From assembly GCA_037388705.1 (NCBI GenBank), contig JARRJY010000012.1, forward strand, positions 1 to 51,683: a DNA stretch of 51,683 bases, in the 5' to 3' direction. The notes under the pieces were generated by a model that was not told the DNA's origin, ran no database searches, and saw only the letters and a program-made list of their open reading frames with translations. Origin of the DNA: JARRJY01 sp037388705 (GTDB lineage Bacteria; Pseudomonadota; Gammaproteobacteria; UBA6429; Thiohalophilaceae). Each line of letters begins with the position of its first letter. Positions within the stretch are counted from its first letter, which is position 1. The position numbers and the translations under genes were made by a program. This document shows, piece after piece, positions 26,227 through 35,163 of this stretch.

Positions 26227-26231
26227 TGAAA

Positions 26232-26279
26232 TAGTGTAACGCTAACATTCCGCGATTTCGAGAACGTTAGGTTACACTA
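26232..26279 (-). repeat. Long hairpin before the APC permease start
   Basis: TAGTGTAAC-g-CTAAC (26232-26246) pairs with GTTAG-GTTACACTA (26266-26279): 14 pairs with one bulged base and a 19-base loop. It fills the gap between the dehydrogenase stop and the permease start where a ribosome site would be expected. Confidence 0.6.
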
Positions 26280-26290
26280 CAAATATAAAG

Positions 26291-27655
26291 TTATTTCACC
26301 CAGATGGTCTTGGCATTAACAAATTCTTTAATGCCATGTGAGGAGAGTTCTCTTCCATAGCCAGAATTTTTAATCCCGCCAAAGGGTAACCTTGGATCAC
26401 TTTTCACAAAACCGTTTACAAAAGTGCAGCCTGACTGGATATTACGCGCAAGCGCTTCGCCACGAATTTGATCTTTTGTCCACACACTTCCACCCAGGCC
26501 GAATACTGAATCATTGGCAATGTGTAACGCATCCACTTCATCACGGGCACGGATAACTATTGCAACCGGACCAAATAATTCTTCATGGTAAGCCCGCATA
26601 CCCGGTTTTACCTGGTCAAGAATAGATGCCTTGTAAAAAGCACCCTTGCCTTCAATCGGCTCACAACCGGTTACCGCGACCGCACCTGCGGCAATGGAAT
26701 CCTGTACCTGGACATGTAAGTCATCAAGCAAATCGTTTCGCGCCATGGGTGCCATGGTGGTTGCTTCATCCATCGGGTCGCCTGGTGTTAAGGCTTCCAC
26801 CGCGGCCTTGAAGCGACTGATAAAATCTTCAGCAATGGCATCGACAACGATGAAGCGTTTTGCCGCAATACAGCTTTGCCCGGTATTCAGGTAACGGGAA
26901 ATGACGGCATTTTTTACCGTCTCATCAAGATCAGCATCTTCCAGAACAACAAACGCATCGGAACCACCCAGTTCCAGTACTGTCTTTTTCAGGTTTGCAC
27001 CTGCCGTAGCGGCAACCTGTCGACCAGCTGGTTCACTGCCGGTCAGGGTGACCGCGTGCACTCGTGGATCTTCAATTACCTTTTGTACCTGAGAAGCACG
27101 GATCATCAGGGTTCTGAATACCCCGCCAGGAAAACCTGCCTCGGAAAAAACTTCTTCAATAGCCAACGCACACTGCGGCACATTGGAGGCATGTTTTAAT
27201 ACGCCGGTGTTACCCGCCATTAACGCCGGGGCAGCAAACCGAAATACCTGCCAGAAAGGAAAATTCCAGGGCATTACTGCCAGTACGGTACCCAGTGGCA
27301 GGTAGGCTACATAACTTTTTCCCGCATCTGACTCAATAAATTCGTCTTTTAAAAATTCAGCCGCATTATCAGCATAGTAGTCGCATACCAGTGCACATTT
27401 TTCCACTTCTGCCCTGGCATCGTTGATGAGCTTGCCCATTTCTTCGGTAATAATACTGGCATACTTATCCTTGTTGGTACGCAGAACGTCAGCAGCTTTC
27501 TTCATGAGTTTACTGCGGATATCAATGGTGGTCGATTCCCACTCGGGAGTGACAGCTGCCACCTCGGCCAGTACCGAATCCACCTGCGAATCATTCCAGG
27601 CGGGTATATCCTTTACTTTTTCACCGGTAGCGGGGTTGATTACCGTAAAACTCAT
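26291..27655 (-). CDS. NAD(P)-dependent succinate-semialdehyde-type dehydrogenase
   Basis: A 454-residue aldehyde dehydrogenase. Active-site residues are N131 (PWNFPFWQ), E228 (LELGGSD) and C262 (NTGQSCIA). The opening MSFTVINPATGE and overall length resemble the YneI/Sad type, which oxidises succinate semialdehyde to succinate. The exact substrate is not certain. It leads a minus-strand set with an APC permease and TauE-like protein. Its start is 23 bases from the divergent NDUFA9-like start, so its promoter must extend into that gene. Confidence 0.85.
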   Translation of the reverse strand: MSFTVINPATGEKVKDIPAWNDSQVDSVLAEVAAVTPEWESTTIDIRSKLMKKAADVLRTNKDKYASIITEEMGKLINDARAEVEKCALVCDYYADNAAEFLKDEFIESDAGKSYVAYLPLGTVLAVMPWNFPFWQVFRFAAPALMAGNTGVLKHASNVPQCALAIEEVFSEAGFPGGVFRTLMIRASQVQKVIEDPRVHAVTLTGSEPAGRQVAATAGANLKKTVLELGGSDAFVVLEDADLDETVKNAVISRYLNTGQSCIAAKRFIVVDAIAEDFISRFKAAVEALTPGDPMDEATTMAPMARNDLLDDLHVQVQDSIAAGAVAVTGCEPIEGKGAFYKASILDQVKPGMRAYHEELFGPVAIVIRARDEVDALHIANDSVFGLGGSVWTKDQIRGEALARNIQSGCTFVNGFVKSDPRLPFGGIKNSGYGRELSSHGIKEFVNAKTIWVK

Positions 27656-27678
27656 AGAAATATAAAGGCACTCTCGGT

Positions 27679-28644
27679 ATGAAGAAAAATATATGTGTTT
27701 TGGGAGGAACAGGTTTTGTTGGTTACCATGTAATCAGCCAGCTGGCAAAAGCCGGTTACAGGGTCCGTGTACTCGCTCGCCACCGGGAACGTAACCGCAA
27801 GCTGCTGGTCTTGCCAACCGTGGAAGTCATTTCCGCCGATATTCACGATACCGCCCAGCTACAGCAATATTTTACCAATCAGCATGTCGTCATAAATCTG
27901 GTTGGAATTCTTAATGAAGCTCGTGATAACGGACGTGGGTTTCATCAGGCGCATGTCGAACTAGCCCAGAAAGTCATTGATGCCTGTCACGCTAAAGGTA
28001 TCAAGCGCCTGTTGCATATGAGTGCGCTAAATGCCGATGCCGCCAATGGTCCCAGTTATTATTTACGCAGTAAGGGTGAAGCTGAAGACCTGGCCCATAG
28101 CGCTGCCAATATTAACGTCACCAGCTTTCGACCTTCTGTCATTTTTGGCCCGGCTGACAGTTTCTTCAACCGTTTTGCCTGTTTACTTTTCCGCATCCCG
28201 TTATTTTTCCCACTAGCCTGTGCCAATGCACGTTTTGCCCCGGTTTTTGTTGAAGATGTTGCCCAGGCTATTGTGAAAAGCGTGAATGATCATCGTACCT
28301 ATGGTCAACATTATGATTTATGTGGACCGAAAAACTATACTCTCCAACAGTTAGTAAAATACACCGCAAAAAATATTGACGTACATCGTACTATTATCCC
28401 ACTAGGCAAGTTTATGTCTTTATTGCAGGCCAATATTTTTCAGTATTTCCCGGGGAAACCTTTCTCGCGCGATAACTACCGTTCCATGCAAGTGGATAGT
28501 ATCTGCAAGGATAATGGTGAAACCTTAACAAACGTATTTAAGATTACACCCACTTCCATTGAAGCTGAGGTACCGCGTTACCTGAGGGATAACTCCTGCC
28601 GACGACGTTACGATGAATTTCGTCAACATGCACATCGTGACTGA
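27679..28644 (+). CDS. Complex I NDUFA9-subunit-like NAD(P)-binding protein
   Basis: A 321-residue atypical short-chain dehydrogenase. The Rossmann motif is GGTGFVGYHV (residues 9-18), with HMSALNAD and YLRSKGEAE in place of the classical Ser/Tyr-x3-Lys. This matches the NDUFA9-like family, whose mitochondrial member is a complex I accessory protein that keeps a bound NADPH; the bacterial role is unclear. No membrane segments of significance are seen. cca follows after about 55 bases on the same strand. Confidence 0.82.
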   Translation: MKKNICVLGGTGFVGYHVISQLAKAGYRVRVLARHRERNRKLLVLPTVEVISADIHDTAQLQQYFTNQHVVINLVGILNEARDNGRGFHQAHVELAQKVIDACHAKGIKRLLHMSALNADAANGPSYYLRSKGEAEDLAHSAANINVTSFRPSVIFGPADSFFNRFACLLFRIPLFFPLACANARFAPVFVEDVAQAIVKSVNDHRTYGQHYDLCGPKNYTLQQLVKYTAKNIDVHRTIIPLGKFMSLLQANIFQYFPGKPFSRDNYRSMQVDSICKDNGETLTNVFKITPTSIEAEVPRYLRDNSCRRRYDEFRQHAHRD

Positions 28645-28698
28645 AACCCTGTTCAATTAACATTATTTACAACCACTATTTAGTTTACAATTCCACAC

Positions 28699-29928
28699 AT
28701 GGAAGTTTACAAAGTTGGCGGTTGCATACGAGACAAGTACCTGAACCTGGCGGTAAAAGATCAGGACTGGGTTGTCGTGGGCGCCACACCTGATCAACTT
28801 AGACAACTTGGTTACAAGTCTGTCGGTAAGGACTTCCCGGTTTTCCTTCACCCTGAAACCAAAGAAGAATATGCCCTGGCACGTACCGAACGAAAAACCG
28901 CACCAGGTTATACCGGTTTCGAGTTTTACGCTGCGGCAGATGTCACACTGGAAGATGATCTCAGACGACGTGATCTCACCATCAACGCGATAGCCGAAGA
29001 TGCGGAGGGGAATCTTATTGATCCCTATAACGGAAAGTCCGACCTGGATAACCGCATCCTCCGCCATGTCTCGCCGGCCTTTGCCGAAGACCCGGTACGT
29101 ATTTTACGTGTAGCGCGCTTTGCTGCACGCTTTGCCGATCTAGGTTTTACAGTCGCTGATGAAACCAACCAGCTTATGCAACAAATGGTCGATAACGGTG
29201 AAGTCGATGCCCTGGTCGCTGAGCGTGTCTGGCAGGAAACAGTAAACGCACTGGCAGAAAACACACCAGCACGCTTTTTTGAAGTACTGCGTGACTGTGG
29301 TGCACTGAAAAAAATCTTTCCGGAAGTTGAACGTTTATATGGTGTACCACAACCGGAGAAATATCACCCGGAAATCGATACTGGTGTACATACCATGATG
29401 GTGCTTACACAGGCCGCACGTTTATCCGACGATCCCGCCGTACGCTTTGCCGCACTGGTGCATGACCTGGGCAAAGGTACAACCCCGAAAGAGGAATGGC
29501 CAAAACATGTGTCTCATGAAGAACGCGGTGTTCCCCTGGTGGAAGCCCTGTGTGATCGTCTGCGCGTGCCTAACCAGTTTCGTGAACTGGCCATCATTGT
29601 TACCCGCTATCACCTGCATTATCACCGCGCCGCTGAAATGCGTGATGATACTTTTCTTGAAACACTGGAAAAACTGGATGCATTTCGGCGCCCCGAACGT
29701 TTTGAACAGTTCCTGCTGGCATGCGAGGCTGACTCACGCGGACGTACCGGTTACGAGGATGCCGACTTTGATCAGCCAACAATCTATCGCAAGGCCTACG
29801 CTGCTGCCGCCAAAATTGATGCCAGGCCATTTATTGAAAAAGGCCTGGAAGGAACCGCTATTGCTGATGCCATCAGGCAAAAACGTATACTGGTTATTCA
29901 ACAGGTACGTCAACCTTACATGGATTAA
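28699..29928 (+). CDS. cca: Multifunctional CCA-adding protein
   Basis: A 409-residue class II tRNA nucleotidyltransferase that builds or repairs the tRNA 3' CCA. The nucleotidyltransferase motif is YKVGGCIRD with the catalytic DQDWVVVG, then RRRDLTINA and EDPVRILRVARFAAR. A C-terminal HD domain (LVHDLGKG, about residues 255-262) gives the phosphohydrolase activity of the gammaproteobacterial form. Full length. The SAM methyltransferase starts nine bases later, suggesting a shared transcript. Confidence 0.97.
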   Translation: MEVYKVGGCIRDKYLNLAVKDQDWVVVGATPDQLRQLGYKSVGKDFPVFLHPETKEEYALARTERKTAPGYTGFEFYAAADVTLEDDLRRRDLTINAIAEDAEGNLIDPYNGKSDLDNRILRHVSPAFAEDPVRILRVARFAARFADLGFTVADETNQLMQQMVDNGEVDALVAERVWQETVNALAENTPARFFEVLRDCGALKKIFPEVERLYGVPQPEKYHPEIDTGVHTMMVLTQAARLSDDPAVRFAALVHDLGKGTTPKEEWPKHVSHEERGVPLVEALCDRLRVPNQFRELAIIVTRYHLHYHRAAEMRDDTFLETLEKLDAFRRPERFEQFLLACEADSRGRTGYEDADFDQPTIYRKAYAAAAKIDARPFIEKGLEGTAIADAIRQKRILVIQQVRQPYMD

Positions 29929-29937
29929 ACCTGGATT

Positions 29938-30687
29938 ATGGGTTTCGCCGGTGATCATTTTTCGAAACAGGCCAGTGACTATTCGCTGTATCGCCCCCTT
30001 TATCCGCAAAGTTTGTTTGCATACCTGGCCACCTTAACACCGCATCATGACCGGGCCTGGGACTGTGCAACAGGTAATGGCCAGGCTGCTATTGCGTTAG
30101 CTTCCTTTTATAATAGCGTGGAAGCGACAGATGCCAGCGAAAAACAAATTAAACAGACCTCGCCCCATGAAAAAATTCATTACCTGGTATGTGAGGCATC
30201 CAATACACCTTTCACTGAAAATCACTTTGATTTAATTACCGTGGCCCAGGCATTGCACTGGTTCGACCTGGATTCGTTTTATAAGGAAGTAAAACGCGTT
30301 AGTAAGCCGGGTGGAATTTTCTCGGCCTGGTGTTATGGCTTATTTAATATTGATGCTGGTATCGACGAATGTATCCACTACTTTTACAGTGAAACAGTTG
30401 GACCGTTCTGGCCAGAAGAGCGCAGATATATTCATGATGGTTATACCACGCTAACTTTCCCTTTTGAACGAATTCAGCCTCCCCAGTTTGCCATGTCAGT
30501 TCGGTGGGACCTGCGACAGGTTATTGGTTATCTGGGTACATGGTCTGCAGTACAGTACTACCGTGAACGGCATGGACAGGACCCCGTTGTACAAATAGCA
30601 TCAGAGCTTGAAAGTATGTGGGGGGACTCGCAGGAAAAACGTACGATCAACTGGCCTATTTATTTACATGTTGGAAAAATCAAATGA
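29938..30687 (+). CDS. Class I SAM-dependent methyltransferase
   Basis: A 249-residue enzyme of the methyltransferase-11 type. The SAM site is AWDCATGNGQAAIAL (about residues 39-53), with an acidic EATDASEKQ after it and FDLITVAQALHWFD as motif IV. The sequence resembles the trans-aconitate/UbiE-like group without a recognisable substrate signature. Its stop overlaps the ATG of the small VOC gene (ATGA), so the two are translationally coupled. Confidence 0.85.
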   Translation: MGFAGDHFSKQASDYSLYRPLYPQSLFAYLATLTPHHDRAWDCATGNGQAAIALASFYNSVEATDASEKQIKQTSPHEKIHYLVCEASNTPFTENHFDLITVAQALHWFDLDSFYKEVKRVSKPGGIFSAWCYGLFNIDAGIDECIHYFYSETVGPFWPEERRYIHDGYTTLTFPFERIQPPQFAMSVRWDLRQVIGYLGTWSAVQYYRERHGQDPVVQIASELESMWGDSQEKRTINWPIYLHVGKIK

Positions 30688-31064
30688 AACTGCAGCGGCT
30701 GGATCACCTTGTTTTAACTGTTAGAGATATTTCAACCACCGTGGATTTCTATACGCATATTCTGGGCATGGAACTCATCACTTTTGCTGAAGATCGTAAA
30801 GCCTTAAGATTTGGCGAACAAAAAATCAATTTACATCAACAAGGTGAGGAATTTGAACCAAAAGCGAAGCAAGCTCTACCAGGTTCAGCTGATATATGCC
30901 TGCTCACCAGTACCCCCATCAACGAAGTCATTTTTCATTTACAACAAAATAATACTGAAATCATAGAAGGGCCTGTTGAGCGAACCGGTGCCAGGCATGC
31001 CTTGATATCCGTTTACATCCGTGATCCAGACGGCAATTTACTGGAAATCGCCAACGAGATTTAA
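30684..31064 (+). CDS. VOC-family (glyoxalase-like) protein
   Basis: A 126-residue single-domain vicinal-oxygen-chelate protein. It opens LQRLDHLVLTVRD, has FYTHILGMEL, and closes YIRDPDGNLLEIAN with the metal-ligand Glu; His7 is the first expected ligand. I start at ATG 30684, overlapping the methyltransferase stop by four bases, because an upstream open frame adds 22 residues unlike the family. The reaction is unknown. Confidence 0.87.
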   Translation: MKLQRLDHLVLTVRDISTTVDFYTHILGMELITFAEDRKALRFGEQKINLHQQGEEFEPKAKQALPGSADICLLTSTPINEVIFHLQQNNTEIIEGPVERTGARHALISVYIRDPDGNLLEIANEI

Positions 31065-31134
31065 TACTCGTCAGATACTTTTCTGCTAGAATAGCTACCC
31101 CTTAATTCCCTGTAATTTTCGGTTATTTCACTCC

Positions 31135-32460
31135 ATGTCGAATCCACAAGTACCAAAAGTCGGTTTTATAAGCCTCGGCTGTCCCAAGGCCCTGGTTGAT
31201 TCTGAGCACATACTGACCCAACTGCGTGCCGAGGGTTATGAAATTACCTCCAGCTACGATGATGCGGAAATGGTCGTGGTGAATACCTGCGGATTTATTG
31301 ATGAAGCGGTAGAAGAATCCATGGAGGCCATTGGTGAAGCACTGGATGAAAACGGCAAAGTTATTGTTACTGGTTGCCTGGGAGCACGTGAAGGTTTAAT
31401 TGAAACCCAGTATCCCAATGTACTTGCTGTCACCGGTCCACATGCGGCCGGTGAAGTGATGCAGGCTATTCATACTCACTTGCCGAAACCTCATGATCCG
31501 TTCATGGACCTGGTACCCAGTGCTGGCATCAAACTGACTCCCAGGCATTATGCCTACCTGAAAATTTCCGAAGGTTGTAATCATCGCTGTACTTTCTGCA
31601 TTATTCCCAGCCTGCGTGGTGACCTGGTGAGCCGTCCTATTGGGGATGTTATGCAGGAAGCAGAAAACCTGGTCAATGCCGGAACAAAAGAGTTACTTGT
31701 TGTCTCACAAGACACCAGTGCCTACGGTATTGATATCAAGTACCAGACCGGATTCTGGGGTGGCCGGCCAATCAAGACACACATGACAGAACTGGCCAAT
31801 GCGCTGGGTGAACTGGGTATCTGGATACGTCTTCACTATGTTTACCCTTACCCGCATGTGGAAGAGGTCATTCCATTAATGGCAGAAGGAAAAATTCTGC
31901 CTTACCTGGACATGCCATTACAACACGCCAGTCCAGATGTACTACGGGCCATGAAGCGACCGGGTAAAATTGAGAAAACCATTGAACGAATACAAAGCTG
32001 GCGAGAAATCTGCCCGGATATTACATTACGTTCCACCTTTATTGTTGGCTTTCCTGGTGAAACCGAGCAGGATTTTGAACTCTTACTGAACTTTCTTGAC
32101 GAAGCCCAGTTAGACAGAGTTGGTGCATTTGCCTACTCTCCCGTTGAAGGCGCTAAAGCCAACGACTTACCCGAGCACGTTCCAGAAGAAGTGCAACAGG
32201 AGCGACTGCAACGCTTCATGGAAAAACAGGCGCAAATCAGTGCCAACAAACTCCAGCAGAAAATTGGCCAACGTATGACGGTGCTGGTAGACGGCTTATC
32301 CGAAGAAAACCTGATGCTGGCCCGTTCCAAGGCGGATGCCCCGGAAATTGATGGTGTGGTGATTCTGGACGGGGCTGATAATGTCAAAACCGGAGACTTC
32401 ATCGAGGTCGAAATAACCGGCGCGACTGAACATGATCTGATTGGAAAGCCTGTTGAATAG
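31135..32460 (+). CDS. rimO: Ribosomal protein S12 methylthiotransferase RimO
   Basis: A 441-residue radical-SAM methylthiotransferase that modifies an aspartate of ribosomal protein S12. The N-terminal UPF0004 domain has cysteines 16, 52 and 81 for the auxiliary cluster. The radical-SAM motif has cysteines 148, 152 and 155 (GCNHRCTFC), followed by IIPSLRG. A TRAM domain ends the protein. The opening KVGFISLGCPKALVDSE is specific to RimO. The stop is TAG. No close partner downstream. Confidence 0.97.
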   Translation: MSNPQVPKVGFISLGCPKALVDSEHILTQLRAEGYEITSSYDDAEMVVVNTCGFIDEAVEESMEAIGEALDENGKVIVTGCLGAREGLIETQYPNVLAVTGPHAAGEVMQAIHTHLPKPHDPFMDLVPSAGIKLTPRHYAYLKISEGCNHRCTFCIIPSLRGDLVSRPIGDVMQEAENLVNAGTKELLVVSQDTSAYGIDIKYQTGFWGGRPIKTHMTELANALGELGIWIRLHYVYPYPHVEEVIPLMAEGKILPYLDMPLQHASPDVLRAMKRPGKIEKTIERIQSWREICPDITLRSTFIVGFPGETEQDFELLLNFLDEAQLDRVGAFAYSPVEGAKANDLPEHVPEEVQQERLQRFMEKQAQISANKLQQKIGQRMTVLVDGLSEENLMLARSKADAPEIDGVVILDGADNVKTGDFIEVEITGATEHDLIGKPVE

Positions 32461-32676
32461 CTTATTACACATAAAAAATAAGTCATATAAATTAGAAACT
32501 TAGAACTTATTCGTATCGATCAATTGCCAGAATTTGGTTATATTCGGGGATCACCACTTCAAGGGACCATCATTAAATTTATATAAAGTGTCCTTATTTA
32601 TTTCAGTTTTCTTTGAAATGTGTCGATACCCCCTGTTACATAAAGGAAAAACAGAACAGCATCATCAGGTAAAACC

Positions 32677-35163
32677 ATGTTGCAGAGTTTTTTTAGACGA
32701 ATTAAATCAAGTCCAGGGCGGGAACATCAGCAAGCGTTTCTCAGGCTGATTATTGGTATACTTGTCTTTACCTATATTTCAGTCAATCATCTCAATGATC
32801 CGGAAGTCTTAATAAAAATAGGTGTAGAAGCTGCCCTGTTGCTATTTGCATCTTTATCCATACTGACCTGGATTTATATATCTCCAAAAAGCCATCCCCT
32901 TCGTTATGTAACGACAACAGCTGTGGATGCATGTGCAATTTCATATGCTATTTATCTGGCGGGGGAATATGGTGCCGCACTTTACCCGCTCTACTTGTGG
33001 ATAACCTTTGGTTATGGCTTTCGTTTTGGTAGTAAATATCTAACCATTAGTGCTTTATTCTCCATCCTTGGTTTTACCACTGTATATTTTACATCTGGTT
33101 ACTGGCACAACCACCCCGCTCTTTATGGTGGATTACTTGTTGGCCTGATACTTCTCCCAATTTATGTATCAACTCTCATAAATTACCTGGAAAAGGCAAT
33201 AGATGAAGCAAAAATTGCTAATAAAGCCAAGAGCCAGTTTCTGGCCAATATGAGCCACGAGTTGCGCACACCTCTTAACGGTATAATTGGATCCAATGAT
33301 TTATTAAAAAGTGGCCCGCTAACAATCGAACAGCAGGAATACGTTGAAACAATTGATTACTCAGTTAATACACTGCTGGGGCTGATTGAAAATATTCTTG
33401 ATATCTCAAGAATTGAAGCTGGCAGGGTTGATGTTGTCAACGAAGAGTTTGACCTTCATAACATGCTGTATCAAACAACACGCATGCTGACTCATCATGC
33501 TGCCGCCAAGGAGTTAATGCTTAAGCTACACGTGGAACCCGAAGTGCCATTTGCGCTGATTGGTGATGACAACCATGTGCGCCAGGTACTGGTAAACCTT
33601 ATCGGTAACGCGATTAAGTACACTAACGAGGGTTATATACAGGTACGCGTATCACTGGTTGAGCGCAAAAATGATGACTGCACCATTCGCTTTGAAGTTA
33701 TTGATACCGGGCCAGGTATCAATAAAGAAGATCAAAAAATCATTTTTGAACGCTTCACCCAGGCTGACAGTTCCGATACCCGCAAGCACACTGGAACCGG
33801 CCTGGGCACTGCGATTGCCAAGGATTTAATAGAAATTCTTGGTGGTTCAATCGGTGTGGTAAGTAATCCGGGAGAGGGCTCCAACTTCTGGTTTGAACTA
33901 CCTTTCTCTATTCGTCATATTGACAAACAATCTGATCCACACCTGAATAAAGCCTGCCTGATTTTCCTGCGTGATAGTGATGATGATTTCAGTGAACTCC
34001 TGGATGTGCTTGAGGTGTGGGGCGTAACAGTCAAGGAAGTAACCTCAGCCAAGGATGCCCTGAACATTATTAACAAAGCAAAGGCTGAAGGTCATGCAAT
34101 CCATTCCATACTTATTGCCAAACCACTTATAGAATTCAACCCGAGTCAGTTTGTTAAACAATTACAACAAACTTCAATTCTAAACTCTGCGAATTTAATT
34201 TTGTTAACTGATGAACTGGATAATGAAACACGTAAATCCCTGTTAAGTACCGGCTTCGATTACATTCTTCCACATCATGTCAATAAATCCATGCTGTTTA
34301 ATGCTATCCATTCATCACCGTTACTTATCAGCGACCATGATAACGTGGAAGCCTTCAGCAGTCGCAAGCAGACTTCCTATACCAATCGTTATCATATCCT
34401 GCTGGCAGAAGATAACGAGGTTAACCAGCGCATTATCAGCCGGATGCTGGAACAGGGTGGACATACCGTCAAGGTAGTAAATAATGGTGAAGAAGCATTA
34501 AATGCACTGGATGAAGAAGACTTTGATCTATGTATTTTCGACATGCAAATGCCCGTCATGGGTGGCCTGCAGGCGATAAAGGTTTATCGCTATACTCAAC
34601 CTGATAGTGAAATTCCATTTATTATACTGACAGCCAATGCCACCAAGGAAGCTATCGAAAAATGCCAGGCTGCAAAAGTGAATATGTACCTGACCAAACC
34701 GGTACGCTCCAGTTCACTACTAAGCGCTGTTGAGTCCATGTCCCCGGCAAACCCTGCCGTAATAAAATCCGAAAACGAGGCCAACAAATCTACTGAAAAA
34801 ACAGACTCCCCCGTACTGGATCTAAACCAGTTAAGTTTTCTTTCCGGTGATACAGAAGAAATCAATCATCTTTATAACCGTTTCGTATCACAAAGCTTGA
34901 AAGTTATAGCCCAGCTTGAAAGCTCGGTTAAAGGAGATTATGAGGAATTTTTAAATATTTCTCACATGCTTAAAGGTTTTTCAGGGAATCTTGGTGCTAC
35001 CCAGTTATATGAAGCAGCATGCAAAGCAAACAAGATTTCAGAGGCTGAATATGAGAAAAATGCTCAACATTATGTTGATGAAATTATTAAACAGCTTTCA
35101 AGAGCAACCTTTGCTTTCTGGATGTTCTCCCAGAACAATCAGTCTTCAGGTTCAGCAAACTAG
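32677..35163 (+). CDS. rpfC: RpfC-like hybrid sensor histidine kinase (DSF sensor)
   Basis: An 828-residue hybrid kinase. About five hydrophobic segments fill residues 20-175; then HisKA with H194 (MSHELRTPLNG), an ATPase domain, a degenerate receiver-like region (about 425-545), a true receiver with D622 (FDMQMPVMGG), and an Hpt domain with H763 (SHMLKGFSGNLGA). The five-helix input, receiver-Hpt tail and rpfF encoded convergently next door match the RpfC sensor of diffusible signal factor. The extra degenerate receiver is unusual. AGG lies eight bases before the ATG. No rpfG is in the window. Its stop overlaps the rpfF stop by CTAG. Confidence 0.8.
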   Translation: MLQSFFRRIKSSPGREHQQAFLRLIIGILVFTYISVNHLNDPEVLIKIGVEAALLLFASLSILTWIYISPKSHPLRYVTTTAVDACAISYAIYLAGEYGAALYPLYLWITFGYGFRFGSKYLTISALFSILGFTTVYFTSGYWHNHPALYGGLLVGLILLPIYVSTLINYLEKAIDEAKIANKAKSQFLANMSHELRTPLNGIIGSNDLLKSGPLTIEQQEYVETIDYSVNTLLGLIENILDISRIEAGRVDVVNEEFDLHNMLYQTTRMLTHHAAAKELMLKLHVEPEVPFALIGDDNHVRQVLVNLIGNAIKYTNEGYIQVRVSLVERKNDDCTIRFEVIDTGPGINKEDQKIIFERFTQADSSDTRKHTGTGLGTAIAKDLIEILGGSIGVVSNPGEGSNFWFELPFSIRHIDKQSDPHLNKACLIFLRDSDDDFSELLDVLEVWGVTVKEVTSAKDALNIINKAKAEGHAIHSILIAKPLIEFNPSQFVKQLQQTSILNSANLILLTDELDNETRKSLLSTGFDYILPHHVNKSMLFNAIHSSPLLISDHDNVEAFSSRKQTSYTNRYHILLAEDNEVNQRIISRMLEQGGHTVKVVNNGEEALNALDEEDFDLCIFDMQMPVMGGLQAIKVYRYTQPDSEIPFIILTANATKEAIEKCQAAKVNMYLTKPVRSSSLLSAVESMSPANPAVIKSENEANKSTEKTDSPVLDLNQLSFLSGDTEEINHLYNRFVSQSLKVIAQLESSVKGDYEEFLNISHMLKGFSGNLGATQLYEAACKANKISEAEYEKNAQHYVDEIIKQLSRATFAFWMFSQNNQSSGSAN

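Noticed and set aside
29447..30037. 196-aa plus-strand open frame across the end of cca and start of the methyltransferase
   Set aside because: Overlaps two well-supported genes in another frame; composition is typical of a shadow frame.
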